Source of the DNA: an uncultured Clostridia bacterium | Lineage (GTDB): Bacteria; Bacillota; Clostridia; UBA1381; UBA9506 | Length of the DNA: 64,000 bases | Assembly: GCA_934438075.1 (NCBI GenBank) | Contig: CAKSBF010000007.1 | Location: forward strand, 62,001 to 126,000 | Direction of reading: 5' to 3' | Part shown: one piece after another, positions 51,200 through 59,657 of the stretch | Numbering within the stretch: position 1 is the stretch's first letter | Layout of the letters: the number at the start of each line of letters is the position of its first letter | Notes under the pieces: model-generated | What the model was told of the DNA's origin: nothing | Database searches by the model: none | Seen by the model: only the letters and a program-made list of their open reading frames with translations | Program-made: the position numbers and the translations under genes

Positions 51200-52006
51200 A
51201 TGGAGCGAGTCAAATTTTCCGATTTTTTTAAAAACTTTGATAAAATACATATGGATATTTCGGAAATCGAAAGAATCCGTCTTGGCAGCGAATGGAAAGA
51301 AAATAATGTCTGTTCTATATTTACGCGCATCTATATGATCGAAGACGGCTATGCGGAAGTATATTGCGACGGAAAAACAATACCCCTTCTTCCGGGAAAC
51401 ATTTATATCATTCCTGCCGGCTTAACCTTTTCTTACAGCTGTCAGGAATATATGAAAAAGATTTATTTTCATATATCTGTTTTGCTGCCAAATCATCAGG
51501 ATATCTTCACAAGTTGCAGTAAATGTGTTATATTAGAAAACAAACAGGCTCAAATAGAAATGATACGTCAAAATCTATCTGAAAACAAGCCGGGCAGTAT
51601 TATGGCAGTAAAAGCCTTTTTATATCAATTGGTGCTGCAATGCATTCAAAAAGAAGAATCTATGAACCAGGAAATCACTAATTATTCTGAAATTATCTAT
51701 AAAACGCAGGAATATATCGAAGCCAATCTATCCGCGAAACTCACGGTTACACAAATAGCAGAAGCACTGTTTTTGTCCCCTTCCAAGCTGCAAAAGCTAT
51801 TTAAAAAAGAAATAGGCATTTCCGTTGGGCGTTATATTGATGAACGGTTGATGTACATCGCCGAGCGCGAGGTGCGCAGAGGGGAATATTCCATTAACGA
51901 ATTGAGCACTATGCTCGGTTTTTGCGATCAATTCTATTTCTCCAGGCGCTTTTCTGAAACCTATGGCATGCCGCCGCTTCGCTATCGAAAATTTTTTGCA
52001 TTATAA
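51200..52006 (+). CDS. AraC-family transcriptional regulator
   Basis: The 268-residue protein has an N-terminal cupin-like sugar-sensing domain (about 45-125; LLPGNIYIIPAGLTFSYSC) and a C-terminal double helix-turn-helix (about 170-268) with LTVTQIAEALFLSPSKLQKL and the GFCDQFYFSRRFSETYGMPP end. Such proteins usually activate the divergent operon when the sugar binds. The ATG at 51200 is 8 bases after GGAGAA; the ATG at 51194 is too close. Confidence 0.9.
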   Translation: MERVKFSDFFKNFDKIHMDISEIERIRLGSEWKENNVCSIFTRIYMIEDGYAEVYCDGKTIPLLPGNIYIIPAGLTFSYSCQEYMKKIYFHISVLLPNHQDIFTSCSKCVILENKQAQIEMIRQNLSENKPGSIMAVKAFLYQLVLQCIQKEESMNQEITNYSEIIYKTQEYIEANLSAKLTVTQIAEALFLSPSKLQKLFKKEIGISVGRYIDERLMYIAEREVRRGEYSINELSTMLGFCDQFYFSRRFSETYGMPPLRYRKFFAL

Positions 52007-52011
52007 AAAGT

Positions 52012-52043
52012 AAAGACTGCCGCAGAACATGTCGGCAGTCTTT
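52012..52043. terminator. Bidirectional terminator between the AraC gene and dpaB
   Basis: AAAGACTGCCG and CGGCAGTCTTT form an 11-bp stem between the convergent genes. Confidence 0.85.
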
Positions 52044-52048
52044 GTTTG

Positions 52049-52630
52049 TCATTTTGCCAAAATTGGTTGAATCTGCACTCCCTCCAGCGCCATCTCAAGG
52101 CTTTCACGCATCTTTGACATATTTGCCACCAATGAGTTGCACTTTTTTACAGGGTCATCCTGACCAAAAGGTACGAAATAAATATTTTTCATATTTAGCA
52201 ACAAGCCAATATTTTTAGCGCTTGCCCCCAAACCATCATTTGTAGAAACCGCGATCACAACCGGGCATGCGTTTCTCATGGTTGCTTTTGCCGCCATTGT
52301 CACTCCGGTATCCGTGATTCCGTTCGCCAGTTTTGCTAGTGTATTGCCCGTGCACGGGGCAACCAATAAAGCATCTAAAAGCTTTTTAGGACCTATCGGT
52401 TCTGCCTCCTTTATTGTCTTTATCACCTTATTACCACAAATTGTTTCCAACTGCTTTATAAAATCTTCTGCTTTTCCGAAGCGCGTATCGGTGCTTTGTA
52501 CATTTTGCGAAACAATCGGTATTATGTTAGCGCCGGTTTTTTGCAATTCTTTCAATTCTTCCATAACAATTGAAAAAGTGCAAAAGGAACCGGTCATTGC
52601 AAAACCGATATTTTTCCCCTCCAAAATCAT
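52049..52630 (-). CDS. dpaB: Dipicolinate synthase subunit B
   Basis: The 193-residue protein is a flavoprotein-fold subunit (SpoVFB): NIGFAMTGSFCTFSIVMEE (about 7-25), ALLVAPCTGNTLAKLANGITD (about 88-108; shown in outline) and a C-terminal VPFGQDDPVKKCNS. With DpaA it oxidises dihydrodipicolinate to dipicolinic acid in the mother cell during sporulation. It overlaps dpaA by 4 bases. Confidence 0.95.
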   Translation of the reverse strand: MILEGKNIGFAMTGSFCTFSIVMEELKELQKTGANIIPIVSQNVQSTDTRFGKAEDFIKQLETICGNKVIKTIKEAEPIGPKKLLDALLVAPCTGNTLAKLANGITDTGVTMAAKATMRNACPVVIAVSTNDGLGASAKNIGLLLNMKNIYFVPFGQDDPVKKCNSLVANMSKMRESLEMALEGVQIQPILAK

Positions 52631-53511
52631 CTATCTTCCTCCCGTTCTCTGATAATATTCATAATCGTATCACATATAATACTGCCGGCCGTAAGCGGTG
52701 CGCATTTTCCGGGCAGCGAAAGCGCCCAAATGACGTTAAGACCATTTTTCTGTGCCGCATCAAAATCCACACCGCCCGGTTTTGATGCAAGATCAATAAT
52801 CAAACAATCTTGTTTTACACAAAGCAGCAAATTATCTGTTAAAATTTTGTGAGGAACCGTATTAAATATCACATCATAAGTATGTATACTTTCCTGTAAT
52901 CGTTTCATCTCAACGGCATTGCAGCCCTCTGCGTCAATCCATGCAAGATCGCTGACCCGCCTTGCACAAACGCTGACTCTTGCGCCAAAACACCGTAACC
53001 TTTGCGCAAGCATTTTTGCAATTCTCCCATAGCCTGTCACCAGACAACTTGCTCCATGTAAAGTAAAAGGTGTTTCGCGCAAAGCGATTTCTATTGCACC
53101 TTCTGCTGTCGGTATTGCATTTTTCACAGCAAATTCTTCCCGGGCAAAATAATCAGCGCAAGAAACTCCTTTTGCTGACAGTTGACTTTTTATCTCATCA
53201 CTGATCATACCGCCCAAAACTAAACTATTTTCCGATATTTGGGGCAGCAGCTCCGCAAAAGGAATCACCCCATTGTAAAGCGGTGTATGAATATTTTGCT
53301 CCCCGACAACCGAGCACGGAAGCGGAAAAATGATATAATTTGACTCTTGCAGCGCCTCTTTCGTTTCATTACAATAAAGAACCGGCGCATGAAACATCTC
53401 TTTATCATCAAACCCGCAAACCTTGACTCTGTTTCCTCTTTCAGCAAGCTGATTAGCGACAATAACCGAGCGAAAATCACCGCCGATTACCGCAAATATA
53501 TCCTGACTCAT
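52627..53511 (-). CDS. dpaA: Dipicolinate synthase subunit A
   Basis: The 294-residue protein has an NAD(P)-binding fold: AVIGGDFRSVIVANQLAERG near the start and CLVTGYGRIAKMLAQRLRCF (about 150-169) as a second nucleotide site, typical of DpaA/SpoVFA. The start is uncertain: the ATG at 53511 gives MSQDIFAV; an ATG at 53523 is closer to the GGAAAGG site. It is divergent from the spoVAF-like gene, placing DPA synthesis and release next to each other. Confidence 0.94.
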   Translation of the reverse strand: MSQDIFAVIGGDFRSVIVANQLAERGNRVKVCGFDDKEMFHAPVLYCNETKEALQESNYIIFPLPCSVVGEQNIHTPLYNGVIPFAELLPQISENSLVLGGMISDEIKSQLSAKGVSCADYFAREEFAVKNAIPTAEGAIEIALRETPFTLHGASCLVTGYGRIAKMLAQRLRCFGARVSVCARRVSDLAWIDAEGCNAVEMKRLQESIHTYDVIFNTVPHKILTDNLLLCVKQDCLIIDLASKPGGVDFDAAQKNGLNVIWALSLPGKCAPLTAGSIICDTIMNIIREREEDR

Positions 53512-53694
53512 CTTTATAACCATTTCCTTTCCTGCATCCATTGCACAAAATTTTTAAACTTTTTGCTGCGTACTAATATCATATGATGTTCTCCGCGATT
53601 GGGTTCTTTTTTTATGAAAGAATCGGATAAATTGTTATAAAATGTAAATTGTCGGACACACTAAGGCTATAAACTTACACAAAGGAGAGACACC

Positions 53695-55113
53695 ATGAAC
53701 CTGAGTACAAAATTATCGGATAACAGACAAAAAATCACAAAAATCCTGCCTGTCGAACAAAGTTTTGATATTATTGAGCGAAAACTAAATATCGGCGGAA
53801 AAAGTGCCCTTTTATATTTTGTAGATGGATTTGTAAAAGATGAAATTATGGAAAAAATCCTGGCATTTCTCCTCAAATTAACGCCGGATAATATGAAAAA
53901 CGCTGCAAACGCGGACGCCTTTATACAAAACTATGTCACATATATCGAGACAATCACCGAAAGCGATTTGGACAATATTTGCACGCAGATATTGTCCGGT
54001 CCGTGCGTACTTTTAATTGATGGATATGATGAAGCCATAATTATAGATACGAGAACCTACCCCGCACGTGACACTGAAGAACCGGAAAAGGAACGCGTTA
54101 TGCGCGGCTCGCGGGATGGATTTGTAGAAACAGTTGTCATGAACACCGCTCTGATCCGCCGCCGAATCCGTGATCCGAAATTCGTTGCCGAAATGATCAC
54201 GGTAGGTGAACGTTCCAAAACAGATGTTGCCATATGCTACATTAAGGACATAGCAAATCCAAAGGAAGTTACAGAGATAAAAAAGAAAATTGCCTCCATC
54301 AAAGTAAAATCTCTTACTATGAATCAAGAAAGTCTTACGGAATGTCTGATTCGCCAAAGGTGGTACAATCCATTTCCAAAGGTACGATACACAGAACGGC
54401 CCGATGTCGCTGCGGCCTCTATTTTAGACGGAAGCATTATTGTTTTGGTCGATAATGACCCATCAGCTATGCTTTTGCCAACTTCTCTTTTGGACTTTAT
54501 CCAAGAGCCGGATGATTACTATTATCCTCCTGTCGTGGGCGGATATATGCGCTTTGTGCGCAACCTTATATTTATATCAACGCTGATTGTAACGCCTCTT
54601 TGGATCCTGATACTACAAAATCTAAACCACTTGCCGCCATCGCTTCAATTTTTAGGATTGTCAGAAGCAAACTCCATACCGGTCATTATTCAGCTTTTAA
54701 TTTTGGAAATCGCTGTTGATGTATTAAGGCTTGCTTCCGTAAACACGCCAAACATGTTGGGAAACTCGCTGAGTATTATTGGTGCACTGCTTTTAGGTGA
54801 TTTTGCAATCAAGTCAGGTTGGTTTGTTCCCGATACGATATTGTATATGGCATATATCGCTATTGCAGGCTTTGCACAGCCCAGTATAGAACTAAACTAC
54901 GCTGTAAAATTTATGCGAATCTTGCTTCTGCTGATTACCTATTTCACAGGAATATGGGGATTTTTTGCCGGAATTATTCTGGTCTGCATTATTATTGCTA
55001 CCAACAAAACCGTAACAAATAAAGGATATCTCTACCCCTTGATTCCGTTTAATTGGAAAAGCTTAAAAGAACACATTTTGCGCGAACGTTTAAAATCGGA
55101 GCAAAAAAAATAA
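53695..55113 (+). CDS. spoVAF: SpoVAF/GerA-family spore germination protein
   Basis: The 472-residue protein has a soluble N-terminal part (about 1-270) with RVMRGSRDGFVETVVMNTAL (about 131-150) and a membrane part with four to five spans (about 285-440) after the VVGGYMRFVRNL segment. The YTERPDVAAASILDGSIIVL and PSAMLLPTSLLDFIQE blocks look closer to SpoVAF than to GerAA-type receptors. No gerB or gerC genes adjoin it, again fitting SpoVAF. In Bacillus SpoVAF boosts germination as an ion channel with FigP. AAAGGAGAG precedes the ATG. Confidence 0.85.
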   Translation: MNLSTKLSDNRQKITKILPVEQSFDIIERKLNIGGKSALLYFVDGFVKDEIMEKILAFLLKLTPDNMKNAANADAFIQNYVTYIETITESDLDNICTQILSGPCVLLIDGYDEAIIIDTRTYPARDTEEPEKERVMRGSRDGFVETVVMNTALIRRRIRDPKFVAEMITVGERSKTDVAICYIKDIANPKEVTEIKKKIASIKVKSLTMNQESLTECLIRQRWYNPFPKVRYTERPDVAAASILDGSIIVLVDNDPSAMLLPTSLLDFIQEPDDYYYPPVVGGYMRFVRNLIFISTLIVTPLWILILQNLNHLPPSLQFLGLSEANSIPVIIQLLILEIAVDVLRLASVNTPNMLGNSLSIIGALLLGDFAIKSGWFVPDTILYMAYIAIAGFAQPSIELNYAVKFMRILLLLITYFTGIWGFFAGIILVCIIIATNKTVTNKGYLYPLIPFNWKSLKEHILRERLKSEQKK

Positions 55114-55142
55114 AGTGACGCTATTACGTCACTTTATTTTTT
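55112..55142 (+). terminator. Terminator of the spoVAF-like gene
   Basis: AAAGTGACG and CGTCACTTT form a 9-bp stem followed by ATTTTTT. Confidence 0.88.
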
Positions 55143-55156
55143 ATAAAACATTAGTA

Positions 55157-56413
55157 TTATCTTTTTGACAGAACCTCTGTCTCATAAGCCTTAGCTTCTG
55201 CAAGCCATGCTTCCTTTACAGGTACATTGTGCTTTGCGCAGTAATAATCCCAAACTGCACCGTAGGGGTATCCCTTCATCTCCTCCAGCATTGCCAAGCG
55301 GGTGGTATAGTCCCCATCAAGCTCCGCTTTTTTCAGCATCGCAGTCGGTTCCAGCATTGCAGCCAAAAGAGCCTTGATAGTATTACGCATACCAATGGTC
55401 CATGCTGCAATACGGTTAATGCTTCCATCAAAATAATCTAAGCCAATGAACGTCTTATCCAAAAAGTCGTTGCGTACCAACTCCTGGGCAATTGCCTGCA
55501 ATTCATCATCAAAAATAACAACGTGATCGCTGTCCCAGCGTACCGGACGGGAAACATGCAGCAACATTTTATCAATAAACGGAAAGATTGCCGTAAACTT
55601 TGAAGAAATGACCTCTGTCGGGTGGAAGTGTCCGGAATCAAATGTTGCGGCAATACCATTCTGTGCTGCATATGCAACATAAAATTCATTGCTGCCAACA
55701 ACATAACTTTCGCTTCCAATGCCAAATACCTTACTTTCTACAGCATCCACATTATATTTCGGATCTATTTTTTCCGCCAGAATCTCGTCCAGTGATTTTT
55801 TCAGGCGCAGACGCGGCGAGAACTTGTCAACAGTAATATCCTTACTTCCATCCGGAATCCAAATATTGGTTACGCAAGTTTTGCCCAGCTCTTTACCAAA
55901 ATATTCGCCGATTTTTCTGCAACGTTTACCATGCTCTACCCAAAATTTACGAATATCTTCATCTGCACTGGAAAGAGTAAAGCCGCTGTCACTTTTCGGA
56001 TGTGAGAAAAATGTACCGTTAAAATCAAGACCAATGCCAAGTTTCTTTGCCCACTCTACCCAATTCTTGAAATGCTTTGGCTCCAGCTGATCACGGTCAA
56101 CTTTTTCACCGCCAAACTCTGCATAAATAGCATGTAAATTAACTTTATGTTTTCCGGGGATTAAGCTGAATGCTTTTTCAATATCAGCACGAAGCTCTTC
56201 AGCGTTGCGTGCCTTGCCCGGGTAATTTCCCGTAACCTGAATGCCTCCGGTCAATGCACCATCATTTTCAAATCCCTGTACATCATCACCCTGCCAGCAA
56301 TGCATAGAAATCGGAATCTGCCCCAATTTCTCCATCACAGCATCAGTATCAATGCCAAGCTTTGCATACATTTCTTTTGCAATCTCATAATTTTTCTGAA
56401 TCAAATTATCCAT
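55157..56413 (-). CDS. rhaA: L-rhamnose isomerase
   Basis: The 418-residue protein has the RhaA features: ISMHCWQGDDVQGFE (about 35-49), GLDFNGTFFSHPKS (about 126-139), NIWIPDGSKD (about 183) and FDSGHFHPTEV (about 259) with metal-binding His and Asp. It turns L-rhamnose into L-rhamnulose inside the cell. It stands alone: no kinase, aldolase, transporter or regulator adjoins it, so the pathway is split or it may serve another deoxysugar. Confidence 0.96.
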   Translation of the reverse strand: MDNLIQKNYEIAKEMYAKLGIDTDAVMEKLGQIPISMHCWQGDDVQGFENDGALTGGIQVTGNYPGKARNAEELRADIEKAFSLIPGKHKVNLHAIYAEFGGEKVDRDQLEPKHFKNWVEWAKKLGIGLDFNGTFFSHPKSDSGFTLSSADEDIRKFWVEHGKRCRKIGEYFGKELGKTCVTNIWIPDGSKDITVDKFSPRLRLKKSLDEILAEKIDPKYNVDAVESKVFGIGSESYVVGSNEFYVAYAAQNGIAATFDSGHFHPTEVISSKFTAIFPFIDKMLLHVSRPVRWDSDHVVIFDDELQAIAQELVRNDFLDKTFIGLDYFDGSINRIAAWTIGMRNTIKALLAAMLEPTAMLKKAELDGDYTTRLAMLEEMKGYPYGAVWDYYCAKHNVPVKEAWLAEAKAYETEVLSKR

Positions 56414-56469
56414 ATTATCTTCCTCCCGTTAATTCCTGATATTCTTTTTCTTGCCCTCTTGATAACTTC

Positions 56470-56498
56470 ATTATACTTTTTTATTTTCTTAAAATCAA
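56470..56498 (-). promoter_or_regulatory. rhaA promoter
   Basis: On the minus strand TTGATT, a 17-base spacer and TATAAT, about 55 bases before the ATG. The rest of 56499-56837 holds the leader of the SLH gene, with an AT-rich -10-like TATAAT at 56792-56797 but no clear -35. Confidence 0.65.
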
Positions 56499-56984
56499 CG
56501 GGGTATTTTAAGATATTATTCTTGCATTTTTAATATTTTAATTTACATAACCAACTTACATAATACAACGTAGTTTGGATTTAATTCCCAGTATATTTTT
56601 TTATTTTTACGGAACTTTTTAAACCGTGCTGTCGTTTAACAATTTGTAAGCCGCACAGAAACAAATGCTGCTCCACAAAATGCAAAACAGCCAACGGAGT
56701 ATGTACACTCTCTTCTGTGTAACTTACATGCGAACAGTGACATATCAGCAAAACGATAGATTGTTTGACCTGCTTTTCGTATCGTTTGTTTTATAATATT
56801 ATGTAACCCTATAAGACTTTGTTTATGGGGAAAAACAGGGAGGTGTTGTGTGTTGAGACCAGATGATGTGTCAGAAAACATCACGCAGCAAAACAAAATT
56901 TTAGACTCCGCAGGCAACAAACAAGCTCAAAGACAAAACAATTCTAAAAGAAAATGTATGTTAAATTTCAAGGAGGAATCTTTC

Positions 56985-59576
56985 ATGTCAAAAGCAAGAA
57001 AAATTACTTCGTTTCTCGTGGCAACTGCCATGACCGCAGGTATGACCTTAACTTCTTTTGCAGCGCTTCCGGGTGACGTTGTCGATTCTAAATACGAAGA
57101 GGCAATTGAAACTCTCGGTGCACTGGAAATTATGGTCGGCGACGCAGAAACCGGCAATTTTCGTCCAAATGATACCCTTAAACGTTCGGAATTTGCAAAA
57201 GTAGCAGTTGAAACCATGGGACTTGGCGATGTTGCAAAAGGCAACATGCAGAAAACCCAGTTCCCGGATGTTGTAGAAAACCACTGGGCAAACGGCTATA
57301 TTAACGTAGCATCGCAGCAAGGTATTGTTATCGGTGATGACGAAGGTAACTTCCGTCCGGATGACACCATCAAGTATTCTGAAGCAATGGCTATGTTGGT
57401 CAGAATTACCGGTTACGAACCGTCTGCTGAAAGCAAAGGCGGATACCCCTCCGGTCATATGGTAGTTGGTACCCAGAACGGTATTGCTAAAAACGCGGCA
57501 GGATCTGCTAACGACGGCGTACAGCGTGGCGTTGTCGCACAGATGACCTTTAATTCACTGACCATTGATATGATGGAACAGGTCGGTTTCGGAAGCGATG
57601 TAAAATATGAAATCGGCGACAAGACCTTACTGAGCGACTATCTGAATACCAGGAAAGTAAGCGCACAAATTACTGCCGTTGGTACCAGCAGCATTACCGG
57701 CACCAGCTCTTTAAAGGACAATGAAATCCGTTTAGGCGAAGACGTATACGAAGTAGCAGACAAAGCTTTGCACAACGTTCGCAATTTGCTTGGCTTTAAC
57801 GTTGTCGCTTATATTCAGGAACAAGATGACAGCGATGAATATGTGATTCTTGCACGTGCCGAGAAAAACAAGAACAATTCCAAAAAGATTGCTGCTGACG
57901 ATATCGAGTCTGTAAAGAGCTCCGGCTCATTGCACACGGTAGAATACTGGCTCGACAAGGATAATGATAAAGACACGCAAAAACTTGATATTTCTGCAGA
58001 TGCAAAAATGATTTACAACGGCAAAGCAGTTGAATTTGATGCCAACTTGCTGAAACCGGAAGCAGGACGCATTGTTGCGCTTGACCATAACAACGATGAT
58101 GTTTATGATATTGTTTTTGTAATCGCAACAGAAAACTATGTAGTAGAAGAAGTCATTTCTTCCAGCAACCGCGTAACTGATAAGTATGGCAAGCCTTCTC
58201 TGGTACTTGATCCGGATGACAAGGATATCAAATTCACCATCTATCGCGGCGAACAGTCCTTAAAACTTGATGATTTGAAAGAATGGGATGTTCTGTCTGT
58301 CGCAAAGAGCAAAGATGGAAAAATTATTGAAGTAGAAGTTTCCAGCGAAAGTGTAACCGGTAAGGTTGAAGAAATTGACGGCGATAAAATCTTTATCAAC
58401 GATAAAGAATACAAAGTTGCGAAAAACTACACTGACGAAATTAAATTAAATGATGAAGGCACATTCTACCTTGATGTTGAGGATAAAATTGCAGCAGTTG
58501 ACGCTACCAGCCTTCTCTCCTCCAACTATGCTTACCTTGTTGCAGCAGAGATGAAGAGCGGTTTTGACAAAGTATTTGAAGCAAAACTGTTCGGCAAAGA
58601 CGGCGAAACCCGCGTGTTGACTTCCACAGAAAAGATTAAATTTAACGGAAAGACCTCCACGCCTGCCGCTGATGTCATTGCAGCACTTTCCGAGTCCTCA
58701 TCCGTTCGCGCACAGCTCGTAACCTACGAAACCAATAAAGATGGCGCTATTACGCAGCTGAATACTGCAACAGACAAAACATCCACCGGTGAAGTAAACA
58801 AAAACGTGTTCACCAAAAACGTACAGGAAAGCCTTGTATACAAAAAAGCATCTCAAAAGCTCGGTGAATATAACGTTGATAAAAACACCATTATATTTGA
58901 TATTCCGGAAGGAAAAACCGACACCAGCGACTTCTCTATCCAGAACCTCGACCTGTTTGAAAACGACAGCGAATATGACGTATCCATCTTCGACCTTGGT
59001 GAAGATATGACAGCGAAAGCTATCATCGTAACCAACTCCAAGGGCGCAGCAAACTTAGAGGCTCCGATTGCGGTTATCGATCAGATTACAACCGTTAACA
59101 ACGCCGATAACGAAACTGTTCAGAAGGTATACGCTTACGTTGAAGGAAAGAGAGTGTCCTATCTGACTGAGGATGACGGTGTTCTGACGAACGAATCCGG
59201 TGATGCGCTCAAGCGCGGCGATATCGTTCAGATGAAAATAAGCAACAAAAACGAAGTCGAAAGCGTCCGTGTTCTGTTTGAAATAGATAATAAAGCTGTG
59301 GAGGCAGAAACTAAGGTTGCAGATGACCTGACCACTGTTTACGGCAAGGTTGTGAAGAAATTTGCATCTTCCATCAACGTTCAGGTTGACAGCGGCAAAG
59401 TGAAAAACTACTCTATCAGCGGCACGACGGTCTACGAAGTAAATACGAAAAAGACCAACAACATTGTTTCTGTTGTAACACCGGGCGACATTGCACAGTA
59501 TGACGAGCTTGACCAGAGCCGCGTATTCATTAAGATTTACAAGGATACTGTTCAGGAAATCGTTATTGTAAAATAA
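56985..59576 (+). CDS. S-layer homology (SLH) domain protein, probable S-layer protein
   Basis: The 863-residue protein has a signal peptide (about 1-28, ending near TSFAAL) and two clear SLH repeats plus a third, weaker one (about 29-190), with FRPNDTLKRSEFAKV and FRPDDTIKYSEAMAM as the hallmark ends. The rest (about 200-863) is Lys/Asp/Thr-rich, repetitive beta-type sequence with no enzyme motif. SLH domains bind pyruvylated wall polymers, so it is a surface-layer or cell-surface protein. AAGGAGG lies 8 bases before the ATG. A second ribosome-binding site upstream could give an in-frame longer form (from 56850). Confidence 0.88.
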   Translation: MSKARKITSFLVATAMTAGMTLTSFAALPGDVVDSKYEEAIETLGALEIMVGDAETGNFRPNDTLKRSEFAKVAVETMGLGDVAKGNMQKTQFPDVVENHWANGYINVASQQGIVIGDDEGNFRPDDTIKYSEAMAMLVRITGYEPSAESKGGYPSGHMVVGTQNGIAKNAAGSANDGVQRGVVAQMTFNSLTIDMMEQVGFGSDVKYEIGDKTLLSDYLNTRKVSAQITAVGTSSITGTSSLKDNEIRLGEDVYEVADKALHNVRNLLGFNVVAYIQEQDDSDEYVILARAEKNKNNSKKIAADDIESVKSSGSLHTVEYWLDKDNDKDTQKLDISADAKMIYNGKAVEFDANLLKPEAGRIVALDHNNDDVYDIVFVIATENYVVEEVISSSNRVTDKYGKPSLVLDPDDKDIKFTIYRGEQSLKLDDLKEWDVLSVAKSKDGKIIEVEVSSESVTGKVEEIDGDKIFINDKEYKVAKNYTDEIKLNDEGTFYLDVEDKIAAVDATSLLSSNYAYLVAAEMKSGFDKVFEAKLFGKDGETRVLTSTEKIKFNGKTSTPAADVIAALSESSSVRAQLVTYETNKDGAITQLNTATDKTSTGEVNKNVFTKNVQESLVYKKASQKLGEYNVDKNTIIFDIPEGKTDTSDFSIQNLDLFENDSEYDVSIFDLGEDMTAKAIIVTNSKGAANLEAPIAVIDQITTVNNADNETVQKVYAYVEGKRVSYLTEDDGVLTNESGDALKRGDIVQMKISNKNEVESVRVLFEIDNKAVEAETKVADDLTTVYGKVVKKFASSINVQVDSGKVKNYSISGTTVYEVNTKKTNNIVSVVTPGDIAQYDELDQSRVFIKIYKDTVQEIVIVK

Positions 59577-59615
59577 TTAAGCCAGCCAACCAAATTAATA
59601 TATCACACAACCTCC

Positions 59616-59648
59616 AAGAAAGCCGCGCCATAATGGCGCGGCTTTCAA
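59616..59648. terminator. Terminator-like hairpin after the SLH gene
   Basis: GAAAGCCGCGCCA and TGGCGCGGCTTTC form a perfect 13-bp stem with a TAA loop between convergent genes. There is no T-run on either side, so it may act through stability alone. Confidence 0.7.
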
Positions 59649-59657
59649 ACCATATAA

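Noticed and set aside
56636..56920. Minus-strand open frame in the SLH leader
   Set aside because: It overlaps the leader of the SLH gene, has no ribosome-binding site and a non-protein-like composition.
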